From Glossina fuscipes (Eukaryota > Arthropoda > Insecta > Diptera > Glossinidae), in assembly GCF_014805625.2 (NCBI RefSeq), contig NW_023998564.1, positions 2,720,124 to 2,784,123 of the forward strand: 64,000 nt of DNA, read 5' to 3'. Under the pieces are notes generated by a model. It worked only from the letters and a program-made list of their open reading frames with translations. It had not been told where the DNA came from and searched no databases. The position numbers and the translations under genes were made by a program. This document shows positions 12,799 through 24,500 of the stretch, in pieces; position 1 is the stretch's first letter; every line of letters starts with the position of its first letter.

Positions 12799-13690
12799 AT
12801 CATTTTATTACTTCGAAAACTCCCAATAACCAAAAACAACCATTATCATATATCCATTTTTTTCCAAAATTAAAAAATTTTTTCATTTCTTCTCTCTTAT
12901 TAAATAGTCAATAAATAAATATTTCGCTTTCTCGATGCTTACTACAATAAGCAGGCAACGCTGTTATTCATAAAAAATAAATTTCTACGCTTACGCCTTA
13001 AAACAAGCAGCAACATAATAATATATAAAAGATTGTAGCCTGGCACATTCTATCAGAACACATGTACCACAGCTCAAATCAGCTGCACAAATCTCTTGCA
13101 AATTTTTGCCTTGAATATAACGGAGAGCATATGCGCCTTGAGAAAAATTAATATAAGATTATAAAAAACGTATTTTCAACGTTCGGATGCAATTTTCGAA
13201 TATTTTCAAGAAAGAACTTATAAATTAAATTGAAAGTTAAAGAGAGTAAAAGGAATAAAATTTAAGTGTAACGGGAAACATATATATGATAATGCTCTTG
13301 ATAAGAAACGTCTTTAATATTTTTGTTCTATAGCCCATTCCAGCTGTAGCGATTATGCCTCTAGGTAACGATTTATCACGTGTCCTGAACTGGGGCTCTG
13401 AACGACCATCCATTTTAGATCGCATTGAAATCTTGAATAATATATATGAAAAAAAAACCAGAAACTTCTTCAAACGTACGGTATGATTTTTTATCTCCCT
13501 TTTAGATAAGAAAAGCTCTTTCCATAAACTTAGATTCATAAATATTATTTTGGCTTACCTAAAGTTCGTCGTAAGTAATATACCGCCATTAATATACTAC
13601 GCTAGTATTATACTACGCCATTTTGGTAAATGTTCTTGGCTGCTTGTTTCAAAACATACTTGTCTTTGCCTTTGTTTGGGTTTGGAGGCT
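12799..13690. other. Gene-free stretch
   Basis: AT-rich sequence with no recognisable gene or RNA. It ends in the poly-T tract that is the poly(A) tail of the minus-strand retroelement which follows. Confidence 0.5.
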
Positions 13691-16264
13691 TTCTTTTTTT
13701 TTTTTTTTGTTTGTTTAGAGATGGATTGGACCAGTTAAGTTAATGTTAGATCCATAATGCAGAAACGAAGTTGAGAGCGATTGATGAAAAAAATTTAAGC
13801 ATAGGTAGACTGATGTGGCAGAGTGTTCGCAATGAGAGGCTCTGTTCCGCTGTCAATCCATAAATCACCTTACTTGGTACTGTACTGTCAAGATCCGGCT
13901 AATAATGCCGATAAAAGAAAAAGTGTAGGCGATTCGTAATTGTAATAGAAATACTAAATGTAAAATTAGAATGAAAACTCAGCTGATTTGATAAAGGCAG
14001 TCAGTTGCTTCAAATGCCTAAAGTTACCAGCACGAAAAATTTCATATAGATTGTTATACAGGTTAAATATACTGAAAGATTGTCTAAGGATGTCAAACCT
14101 CCTGCACTCAAAAATAAGGTGCTCAGGTCCTCACAGATGTCAGAGGAGAAGACTTTGATCATTTTAAAATAGACCTTGTTGTAGGTGTGATTACTCATAA
14201 GACGGTGAAGAACTTTAAATTCCCATGTTGTGAATTTTCCTTTAGGTAGAAGCGTGGGTGTCAAAAAAGGGTAAATTTTGTAGAACAGCCGGTCACTTTT
14301 TTCTCTAGCTAAAACATGATACTCATCTTTCCATTCTTTTATGATGAGTTTTTTGACTAGCAGAAAAGCTTCGCTGGGGGGGTAGTTTATGGACAAAACT
14401 GTACCATCGAACCTAGCTTGACGAGCATGGAAGTCAGCTGTTTCATTGATACTAAAACCGCAGTGACCTGGGATCCAGATGATGTGGCATTTTTCAATAC
14501 TTGGGTCTTTTAAAAGGTTGTAGATATCGAAGACATACTTATTGAATGGGTCTTTGTTCTTGATTAAGATTAGAGCAGATTTGCTGTCAGAGAAAACTAC
14601 AAATTTTTTCAGCTTAATTTCAGATGCGTGGATGATTGCTTGTCTGATGGCCAGAAGTTCAATGAAAGTGGATGATAGTTCTTGTAGAACTTTGAATTTT
14701 CCTATAACTAAGTTTGGGTATTCAATAATTGAAAAACTAGAGATGTCCGAATTGATAGATCCATCCGTTGCGTATATTTTGAAGTTATTTTCGACGAAGC
14801 GGTTAAGTTTTTGCAGACAAGCGATTCGAAGACAAGACCCTGATCGATTTTTTTTTGAGTTGGTGATTGAATTAAGTAAGTTTAATTCAACTACGCATTT
14901 ATCATGAATAATATTATTCCAGGAGGGTATTGAGTTAACTTTATTGAAGATGTTACTGAATTTTTTGCAGCAGTTAGCTGATGACATGATTGTGTCTGGA
15001 AGCGACCTCGTCAAAGAAGGCAGGTTTGAAGATTTTTACCTTGAGAAGTTCTTTTGCAGTTACAAGATAAATTCTCTTAGCAACGGGGAGTTCATAAGAG
15101 ATGGAACGTAAAATTGATGTTGGTGTTGAGGGGGACAAACCGGTACAACGTCTTAGGATTGAGTGTTGAAAGGTTTGTATTTTTTTTAATGTATACGCAG
15201 GAACGTTACACGATGTAGAGTAGGGATATTCAATTTTGGATCTAACAATAGATTTGTAAACGTTTAATGCTTTCCTAGGTGGGAGTCCGGTGTGAATGTT
15301 GGTCAGAAGTTTGATGACATTTGAGCATGTGTTGCAATTTTCGAGGCTATCCTTGTGATGCTCATGCGTGGTTAGACTTGAGTTGATTATTCTGCCCAAA
15401 AATTTAAAAGAGGAAGACGGACTGATTTTTATACCATTGATTGTAATGTAAAAAAATTTTTTGGGACCCTTAGCAAAGCGAATGACTTTTGATTTTTCCG
15501 GGTTGAAAGTTAGATTTAAGTCTGCACAAAGTTTGTGAAAACGAGTTGGCCATCCAGCGCTCATTTATAGCAGATAGCGGGGTTTGAAGGCTTGGCATGG
15601 GAAGGACCTTTATCATTTCATATTTGATTCCGTCATGGCCTGCTGCTGTGGACTTCTTTTTCAACTTAAGGACGTACATGAGTTCATCAAGGGAGAATGG
15701 AGAGATGTTTTCCATCCGAGAGTTAAGTAAGGAGGTTTGGAGACCACATGTCGAGGGAACTTGAGCTTTCAGCCATTCAAGGTAGGATTTGTTGTTGAGA
15801 TCATCCCAAATGGGGTGTTTGTATTTCTTTTTTGTGGTGCGATGACCATTTAAAAATTTCCAGAATGGCTTTGTATTGCTATTTGAGCACAGCTCTTCGA
15901 TAACGAGGGCTCGGTGGCATCTTTTGGCTTTTCTAATCGATTTCTTCCATTCTTTTTGTGATAACTTGAAATCTTCAAAATTAGAAATATTGGGGTATTT
16001 GGAAAATTTTTGTTTAGCAGCCTGTAGTCTACGGAATTGTGAAGTGAGCAGCTCGTTCCACCAAGGTTTTGGTGAGTAGAAATTCGAGATTTGGATGTCG
16101 GATTTGGCGTTAATTATTTCTTGTTGAAATGAGCACTGGATAGATTCGACCTGTGGCTCAAGACATACGTGAATAAGATTATTTAGGAGTTTTTTCCTCG
16201 AGATAAAGTCATTTATCTTGGAGGCTTTCTTAATCAATAATAAAGGCGGTTCGATTTCTCGCAC
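13691..16264 (-). mobile_element. Non-LTR retrotransposon with RNase H, internally deleted (copy A)
   Basis: Reading the minus strand from 16264: a linker domain leads to the start of a reverse transcriptase (LKLKKKSTAAGHDGIKYEMI, the S-x-G-x-D-G-I block). The sequence then jumps out of frame (around 15560) to the late RT region (LNLTFNPEKSKVI) and thumb, and then to an RNase H domain: YATDGS near 14868, the ELLAIRQAI helix, FSDSKSAL, and WIPGHCGFSINETAD. The fingers and palm with the YADD catalytic pair are missing, so this copy cannot encode a working polymerase. The 3' end has a poly(A) tail, seen as T's at 13691-13708. RNase H after the RT points to the I/Loa/Outcast group; the clade is inferred. 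A shorter relative lies at 28010-29393. Confidence 0.85.
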
Positions 16265-16426
16265 TTAACAGAATTTTGACATCGATTTCTCACAGTTGAA
16301 AGTTGAATATATATGGAAAGAGAATATTCTTTTTTTTTTTGAAAATAGGATAAAATCGAATGCCACGCCTATAAAAATTGTATAAAACTATTCAGGANNN
16401 NNNNNNNTATAAAAAAGATTATATAT
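16265..16426 (-). repeat. Inverted copy of the 170-base Etf-QO-associated repeat, interrupted by the gap
   Basis: The reverse complement of 16310-16426 reproduces the unit found in tandem at 30825-31262: aatatataatcttttttata, the gap, agttttatacaatttttata, then ggcgtggcattcgatttta. The + strand copies show what the Ns hide. Confidence 0.75.
16398..16407. other. Assembly gap (10 N)
   Basis: Ten Ns. They are probably a placeholder length: in the intact units the two flanking sequences are about 47 bases apart. Confidence 0.95.
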
Positions 16427-16582
16427 TACATAAACTGTAAGTAAAGTTTGTTACTAACGCTCTTCTTTTTTCCTAGGAGTCAATATGGAACGGTTTATAG
16501 ACGAAGTAGATGTGGTGATTGTGGGCGGTGGACCTGCAGGAATATCCGCTGCTATTCGTGGCATTCGATTTTATCCTATTTC
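16427..16582 (+). pseudogene. Duplicate of Etf-QO intron end plus exon 3
   Basis: This segment repeats 30703-30850: the last part of the intron (aaagtttgttactaacgctc, T-run, cctag), then an 84-base exon that is identical in both places (starting at 16477, ATG at 16485). The exon encodes the FAD-binding [10 protein letters not shown] motif of electron transfer flavoprotein-ubiquinone oxidoreductase. As at the other locus, coding similarity stops at AAIR, followed by gtggcattcgatttta from the repeat. The preceding exon is absent here and unrelated pyrimidine-rich sequence follows, so nothing suggests function. It is either a recent duplication or an assembly artefact. Confidence 0.85.
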
Positions 16583-18535
16583 ACAGTTCTGTCGCACTTC
16601 TCTCACACTCATGAGTTGTCTCTTTTCTTGGCTTTTTCTTTGTTTCTTTGTTCTGTACTCATTTACATTACATTCAAAGCATGAAATGAAGAAGAAGAAG
16701 ACAAAATTATTAATGCATTTATAGGTTTCTGCTGAAAGTTTCATATTTCTGTTAAAAGTTGAAAATTTATGATACAAAACCATAAAATGTATTTTTTCTA
16801 CGTTATTAATTATTTTTGTGTCTTATATTGTATTTGACTCTGTTAATGTTGATATTTTATTGCTTGCTAACATTTAAAAAAATGTATTTAAAAGCTATAA
16901 CGTAATTCGCGCAACTTTTAGGCATCCATAAAAACTGTACAGGAAAGTAAATTTTACTCCCGGAAATACAAATTAATTGTTTTGCATTAGAGACTAAATT
17001 AATCATTGCCAGTTGCAAAATTTTTGTCATTAACTCTTGCGATTTAAAAACGAAAAATGTCCTTCCAGCAACTTTTGCGAGACGAAAAGAAAAATTTTAC
17101 CTTCTTGACATCCATATAGTAAGTCTAATTCTTAATTTATTTAATTAGAATTAAATAAGAATTGATGACTGCTGAGAGATTTTTAGTTCTGTTTAAAAAA
17201 AAAATTTTAATTATTATGTATTGTTGAAAAAACCGATTTCCAGACAAATTTTGGGTCTTTCCCACTAAGAAGATAAATCTTAAAATTTATTATTAAATTC
17301 CGAATCGATTTGAACATTTCAGTCTGTTCGGTTGTCGGCCTGTCCATTTGTTAAATGCCTGTTGTAAGCACTCTCCCGGTCAGAAAATTAATTCAGAAGC
17401 TTCAAACAGAAGGCAGAAACATTGAAAAATTACCCAAACCAGTCAAAGTGTCAGGTCTACAACTCCCACACGCTTATACAACAAAAACTCTGAGCAACAT
17501 TACTTTGCGTATTTTTTGCTTGTTACTCATAAAGAACAGCATCTTCACCATGTAAATTTGCATTTTTATTCTGAAAATAAAAGAAACCCAACCGCCCACT
17601 CCCCTCCCATATAAGAGCCGACTGTAGTAGCGAATGTGAGCTGACGGGTGTCAATAACCAGTAAAAAAGACTCGGCACCACATTGTCCGCCTTCAGCAAA
17701 CCTAGTTAGCCGACCTGAGTACACTTACAATAGCCAAATTTTTTTGCCACTTATACAGATCAAACTAAGAAGAAAAAAGTCATATTCAAATTCATAAAGG
17801 TCGCAATAAAGTTGGTATTTGCGGAACTCCCTTTCAGAGATGCTATTAAATTATTTACGAAAGAACAAAGTTATAGTTTAATGTCTAATATATTTTGCAA
17901 GTTAGCGGTTTGTAGAATATGTTTTGAACGGAATCTTTATATGCTAAAAAAATATAATTTTCAATATTCAAGCTGAGGCGACTAGGTTAGAAACCGTGAG
18001 TAGTCTGGATTAGCAAATTTGAATCGACAAGCCCAGTCATAGGGACTCGAGATTACGTTCCAATCTCACTTTAGTACTGATACGGTCTTCAGTTCGTTGC
18101 ACTTTTGTTTGTATTATAGATTATGAAAATTTAGCTCTTTTCTTATTTTAGTCGGTTTTAGGATGACGGTGATGGAGATAAAAATTTATTTTTGTTTTTG
18201 TATGTGACCGCGTATAGGGGACGCGCGCATAATGGGGGCCAGATGTTATCGGTGAAAAAGGATGGAGGGAAGGAATATATAATAAGAAGAAAGACATAAT
18301 GGTATCAAGTCTAAATCTTGTTACATTCTTCGACTATCGGTTTTCAGAGCAATTTAAAAATCAAAAATGTGTTCTTATAAAATATGAAAGATATGATAAA
18401 CAATCCTTTAATATATATAAAAAATTGTATCATAAAACAAAATTAAATTGAATAAATCATATATTGGTTGTCTTTATTTTTATTTATAAATTTTGCTAAA
18501 ACTTTTTTGTACTTTGTTTTCCTCTTCTCAAACAG
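16583..18535. other. Gene-free stretch with a dispersed repeat
   Basis: No gene seen. Bases 17550-18180 include a repeat whose end (attatagattatgaaaattta, then ttaggatgacggtgatgg) recurs inside an RBM28 intron at 56590-56655. Both copies also carry a poorly conserved caaccgc(c/t) stretch upstream. Confidence 0.5.
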
Positions 18536-18693
18536 GTGGAGATGAACTTCAAGCACATGATGAAGCCAGTGATCGTTCTGATCAAAATAAGTCCAATGGT
18601 GCCCTTTCCGTACAAATACATGGTGCAACTCTTAACGATACTTTATTAACAACATTGCTTCTCATATTTACGTCGAAATTGATTATTAGCTAA
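18536..18693 (+). CDS. Terminal exon of an unidentified, possibly GPI-anchored protein
   Basis: A good acceptor (pyrimidine tract, then AACAG) precedes a 52-residue open stretch in phase 1 that ends in TAA. The peptide starts hydrophilic and acidic (GGDELQAHDEASDRSDQNKS), passes through small residues (NGALS), and ends in a hydrophobic segment (LLTTLLLIFTSKLIIS). Small residues, a short polar spacer and a hydrophobic C-terminus are the layout of a GPI-attachment signal; a tail-anchor is the alternative. An A-rich sequence with AATAAA-type signals near 18730 and 18776 follows, as expected of a 3' UTR. Upstream exons were not identified, so the gene must lie mostly further left or outside the window. 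Confidence 0.45.
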
Positions 18694-20289
18694 AAGCAAA
18701 TTCATAGTTATTAAGACGATAGAAAAGAAAATAAATAAACAAACACAACAAAAACAATAATAATAACAGCAAAAGAATAAAATATTTTAAAGAAAATTTT
18801 TTATATATTATTTGAAAATATTTTAATAGAAGTAAAATCTTGAAACATATATAAAAAGAAGAAAAGGAAACAGTAAAGAATTGATTAAAGAATAGTCAGT
18901 CATATGAATATTGAAGTTTACTTACGGTGCCTCCTATTAATAAGATATTTAGATAAATAACACACAGTTTAAAATGTACATACATACATACACGCACTAA
19001 AAAGGTAGTCATTATTTTCTATTCATTGTTTTTTTTTTTTTTTTTCTTTAAGCATGCGATAAATAAGTTATTGTTAAAAAAAAAGCAAAACTACAAACAA
19101 AGTGATTTTTAAGTTAGATATTTCACATTCCGCATAAAAAATAAGCAAAAAAGAACTTCTCATTTATATAAAGATAAAGAAATAACTTTTTTTCTGTTTG
19201 TTCTTTTTTTTGCGTTATCAAAATAAATTTGACACAAACGATACTAAAGATTATTTTACACGATCTTAACTCATGAGAATGTCACAAAAAATGATGCAAG
19301 TTAATGCTCAGATTATTGTAAAATAGTTTTTATTTTTTGCTTACGCATAAGTATTTTTAATAATGATAATAATAGTAATTACAAAGCTTGAAAACATTTT
19401 TTCAATACAACCTACAAAGACCCACTTGTAGGATTGTATGTATTATTGCCCTTAACATGTAATTGTTTTCTATATTTTGTCGGAATTAATATTTAACTCC
19501 GAAAATAATTATTAAACGATAATTGCGAATTATACTTTTTATTATTTAGTTAAATTTTAATTGTGAAAAAAGTAATTTTCAAATGATTTAATGTGAAATC
19601 AAAAAATTTTTGAAAAAATACATATATGAAAGTAGAAAAACTTTGATTAAATCTTATCAAAAAAGTTAATTTTTTTTAATTAATTAATAGATGACACACA
19701 AGAAATAGAAGGCTGTCACCGATTAGTAAAAGAAATTTAAATGCAGCTGAAAGATGAATATATTCTATTTGGGTGTGGAAAATATTGGTATGTGATAGTT
19801 GAATTTTCCACCAACCGCAAAATGTGATGAATAATCAACGCTCCTAAAATATGTTTGTAAGAACACAGCGGGAGCTCTTCAAAAATATGGCCAGACGGCC
19901 GAGAGAGACCCTTATCGCCCTTATCCCCTCCCTACAATTTGTACACTGACGAAGTCCCGTTTTTTCAACTCTATTCCGTTGAAGATTATTAATCAGAATT
20001 TATTTGGATATGAGGTTGCTTGGTTTGGCATGCGTAATGTAACGTTTTCTCTAACAAAAGTTCATACATTTTATGTTAAAATTATAGGTAAATTGGTATT
20101 AAATAATGTAAATGTAAAAGTAAAGGATTCATTTCACATTTTCATGCTACCAAGGAAGCATCTCATGTCCACCTGTAGGCTAGTCAATAGCTTTTTAGTC
20201 AACTTTTTACGACAAAAGTTCCAAGAGCAAACAGCAGACGAGCATGAAATATATATGTATATGGATGTCCGCATATATCATATCTATAT
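18694..20289. other. 3' UTR-like and gene-free AT-rich sequence
   Basis: The first few hundred bases are A-rich with several AATAAA signals and probably belong to the transcript ending at 18693. Beyond about 19300 nothing recognisable is seen. Confidence 0.45.
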
Positions 20290-20580
20290 ATATATATGCC
20301 CATCAAACCACCCGACAGAAATCAGGGGTCGTAGACAGAGCAGAGTATGAATGGTCCAGAGATTATGATCTGGCCGTTCGGTAAGTAGGTTTTGTCCGTC
20401 CATTAAGGGTAAAGCACATGTATTTCTTTCAGATGTAGTAGGTGTGGAATGTTCACGGACAAAAATTTAAACCACGCTCTCTATTTAATATCTGCTGAAC
20501 TAACTAACTCAACAAAGACAAATGTGTCCATCTCACCTCCGATCCTCTTCAAGTGGCATTTGAAAGTGGACCTAAAAGTA
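20290..20580. repeat. Dispersed repeat, copy 1
   Basis: The core ccgttcggtaagtag, then ttgtcc, and a later block tccgatcctcttcaagtgg, align in order with 36560-36800. The copies are strongly diverged. No coding content was recognised. Confidence 0.5.
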
Positions 20581-21549
20581 ACAAAGTTCGATATTCAGAC
20601 AAAGAGTAAGAATTCACAAACATTGAATTACACAAATATACATAATATATGAGATATATACATATATGTATGTATATATATGATATATATATGATGTTAC
20701 CAACAATTCAGTGATTGACTTGCGATACCAAGCCTCATATTAAATGACTTTCGGTAACTGCAATTGTATTACGCTTCAGTCCCTTAAAAGAACATTTCTA
20801 AATGTGTCACAAGGCGGTCGTAGATACGTTCACTTCGTTGAAAGTAGTTATTCAGAAAAGAACATAATAAGTAGACTGATTTATCAATAACTTTCGATAG
20901 CAACTTTCGACAACTGGAACTGTATTCTGTTCACTAGTTTGCAATTTTCAAAATGTGCCTGATCGCAAATAAGTCAATTCCTAGAAAGATTTTATTGAAA
21001 AGGGAATATTATAAAAGTATTAATATTAATTTATCTTCAGAGACGATTAAGCAAAACACCTCCGATAATTCCTGTGAAGAAGAATGATTAAATTTATGTA
21101 ATGAAAAATCAATTATAGATAAACTTGAGCTTATCGCATACCGATTTTAAGATAACACAATTCTTCCACTTTGAAAATTATAACGAATTCGAGTTTCTTA
21201 TTAAATGAAATTTAATATTTTATTTTTAATAGGTGCGTATGCAATATAAATCCAAAATACTAGCAAATAAATGCATACGCAAATTACTGTTACTATTTAC
21301 AGTGATTAAAGTGTATTAAGGATGTTTTTTTTTTGCACACAGAATCAACTCGTTAAAATCGCTCATTTAGAAACATTTAGAATTATGTTGAAAGCAATTT
21401 TGGAAGTCATTTCATAATATACTTTATATATATATATGTTCGCTTATAATTAAATCATACGAATGACTTCAAAACTTAAATTAAGCAAAAAAAATAAAAA
21501 AATTAAAAAGAGAATTGAAAAAAGTTGGAAATTGAGTTGAAATTTTCAG
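20581..21549. other. AT-rich spacer
   Basis: TATA-rich microsatellite sequence (20640-20690), then AT-rich DNA up to the 3' end of the RRM gene. No gene seen. Confidence 0.5.
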
Positions 21550-24500
21550 TTATTTGAGTGACCATAGCAATTTTTCAACGTCCTCTTCTTCCGAATCGGA
21601 ATTCAGTTTACTAAATATATCATCCAAATCATCGCGGATACGTTTTCTCTTTTCGGTGCCACGTATTTCATGATAAAGCCCTTTTATGAAATTAACCCTT
21701 TCACCAGCCAAACCATTACTTGCAGTAGTAGTTGGAGCTGGAGCGGTATCACTATCCGTATGTACTTCAGATTTTATAAACTTATTTTCGATGGTATTTA
21801 ATTCTTGTAGCCGCATAGCTTCTAAACTATTTGTTGGTCTGGCTTCCTCTTCATCATCATCATCATCATCAATGCATATAATGTCGTCGTCTGTGCAGAA
21901 AATAAACAAAAATGAGAGAGAAATACGAGTTGTTTTTTAGATTATCTAAATGTTGAGTTTAAACACAAACTGCAAAGCAAAATATTTATTGTAATCTATA
22001 ATTCCGCTGACGTTTAATTATACTTTAAACGCAGAAATAAAAATGTATATTTATATAATATATATATATATGCTTCCAAATATTCTGATCAGCGACATCC
22101 ATTGGTGAAAATATCAATGTACGCAACGGTTATTCGATATTTCTTTCTGTACATAAAATAACAGATTACCCTTTAGTATTTCTATTTACTATGCCGTTAT
22201 TCAATAACGCTAATCATGAGACACTCAAAACTGCATTTTGACATTCATTACTTTTGTTGTTTGATTTGAAGAAATCTGCTGACGAAGCCCATCAAACACT
22301 TCTAAAAGCTTACGGTGATACCACCGTTATATCCCAATTGTTGGGTGCGCTTTCACCAGTCTAAGCAAGTTCGAAGACAGTGGGCGAAATGGAAGACTCG
22401 TTGGACGAAAACACAGCTCAACAAGAAAAGAGAAAAAAAGTTGTGAAAAAGCTTTTTGGACCAATTCTTCTCAATGTAAGCCGTTTTCAAGTGAAAAAAT
22501 GACCAATATACATGCAAGCACCTAATGTACATATATAAATGCCATTTTTTATGACGCATGGAGGACTCATAAAACGAGCAAGCCGTAAGCGAAGCCAAGA
22601 CCAATCAAAGACGATTACTATTGATATTAAACGTAATCCAATCAACTTTGACCGGACATAATATCAATATTGCCAAATGATTCAATACACTTTGGGTTTA
22701 AATCTTAACCTATCTTCGCTACCAATTTATGCATAAGCTCAGTAAAAGCTCTTACCAATTAAAGGTTCATTTGGCTCCCTTTTAATGCTATCATCATAGC
22801 TACGCCCGTACAGTTTACCTGATGAACTATTACCAACATCGTTAGAGTGCATTGCTGCCAAGTTTGGATTCAGGCTTAATATTTCATTAGTTTCTGTGCT
22901 TTCGGTTGGGCGAATCCTGTTGATAGGTAAACTAAATTCTTCTTCCGGTTCCGGTTTGATGCCCGCTGTAGCAGCTACTTCAAAACGTTTGCCCAGTATA
23001 TCACTTGCCGTGGGTGCGGTATTTTGTTCGGCGTCAAGTGATTCTTTTTTAATATTAACAACTGCAGGAGCTTCTGAAAGGAAATGTCTGTTTTAATGGA
23101 GTTTAACGGGAAGCTTAATGAGCTATAGAGTTCATTGCAAAAGACAATCTTATCGAATTATTTTTGTGACGATTTTTTTCTGGCTTACTATTTACTTCAA
23201 AGGCATATGAATCCATTTAATAAATAATTTGTAAACTTTACTCGCCAGCTAATAAATATTTTGTTAATATTATAAGCACTTATCCGAAATATGTGGCTCA
23301 TTATATATGTGAGGTAGACTTTCATTTTCGCTACAGTCAAATAAATAAACAATTTACCTGTAGTAGTAGTATCCGTTTGAGTTTCAACAGTTTTACTTTT
23401 GGAATTTTCTGAAATTTCAAAATTATTTTTAGAATATAATAAGATTTAAAAATATATATTTTTTGTTACCTATATGTGCTGTTATATCATCAGTATCGCA
23501 ACAAATAACCGTCGAACCATCGGTTTGGGTTTCTATACTTTGAGATTTGTTATGCGGTTGATTCTTTTGCACATTTTCAATTTCTCGCAACAAATTGTAT
23601 TTCGTATCTATCGTGTCTTCATGAGCCGGACTTGGGAGTAATTCTTGTGTTTGAGAGTGAGTTACATTACCATCCGGTGCATTCTCGAAACTATCGTGTA
23701 TTTCTAAGGCTTCCTCCTGAGCTTCAACATCATCTCCATTAGTGGTGGAATTGCTAGTGATACGCCGAAATCTGCAGATTATAGAACGATTATCAATTTG
23801 CGTATGAAAAGCATTTTGGTATGCTTGTATAGCGTCGTCGACATTAGTGTAACGTATAAAGGCATAACGAGTCTTCTTTAGACGTACTGCAAAACCAATA
23901 TCAATGCGAGCACAACCGGGAAAATGTTCACGCAAAACATTTCTCGTTATGGTGCTCGACAAATTGCCGACGTATAGCGTATAGGGATCAACTTCTTCGG
24001 GTTTCGTTGAGGGAGGTTTGGGTGAAGGGTTCGATTTCAGTTCTGCGGTAATAAAACCTGTACCAAAAGGTATTTTTGAAATGGTTTCTATAACTTTTTG
24101 AACGTTTGCTTCCCGCTTAAGGCGGACTGTACAATAACGGCTGGCGCTGCTTTGCATAAAGTACACATAAGCAATGTCCGGGCTGTAATTACTGACGATT
24201 TCCCGATTTACTTCGGGATCGGGAAATCGTAGAACTAAAGTCGGAGCTCTTTCCGTGCGCTCAGAAAACTTTTCTTCAGCTTGCAAAGCTTGTATAGCAC
24301 ATTCACGCGACCACTCCTTTGGTATGCCATAACGGGCAGACATGGTCTTACGACGACATTTACGTAAACTAGATTTTGACGGTTCCGCATTAGCTATTAA
24401 AATATTTACAATAGAATAAAAGAAAGAAGGAGATATTTGAGTAGAGTAAGGGAGAGAATTTGAAAGTCCAGAGCAATACCTGTTTCGTTTTCCATGATAT

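Noticed and set aside
16448..16724. Short protein starting with the Etf-QO FAD motif
   Set aside because: The codons after AAIR come from the repeat and pyrimidine-rich DNA, so it is a broken exon copy and not a small gene.
19979..20350. 123-codon + frame
   Set aside because: AT-rich with a TATA microsatellite run translated as Ile/Tyr. It overlaps a dispersed repeat and has no family resemblance.
21686..21940. Ser-rich + strand frame
   Set aside because: Shadow of the Asp run encoded on the opposite strand by the last exon of the RRM gene.
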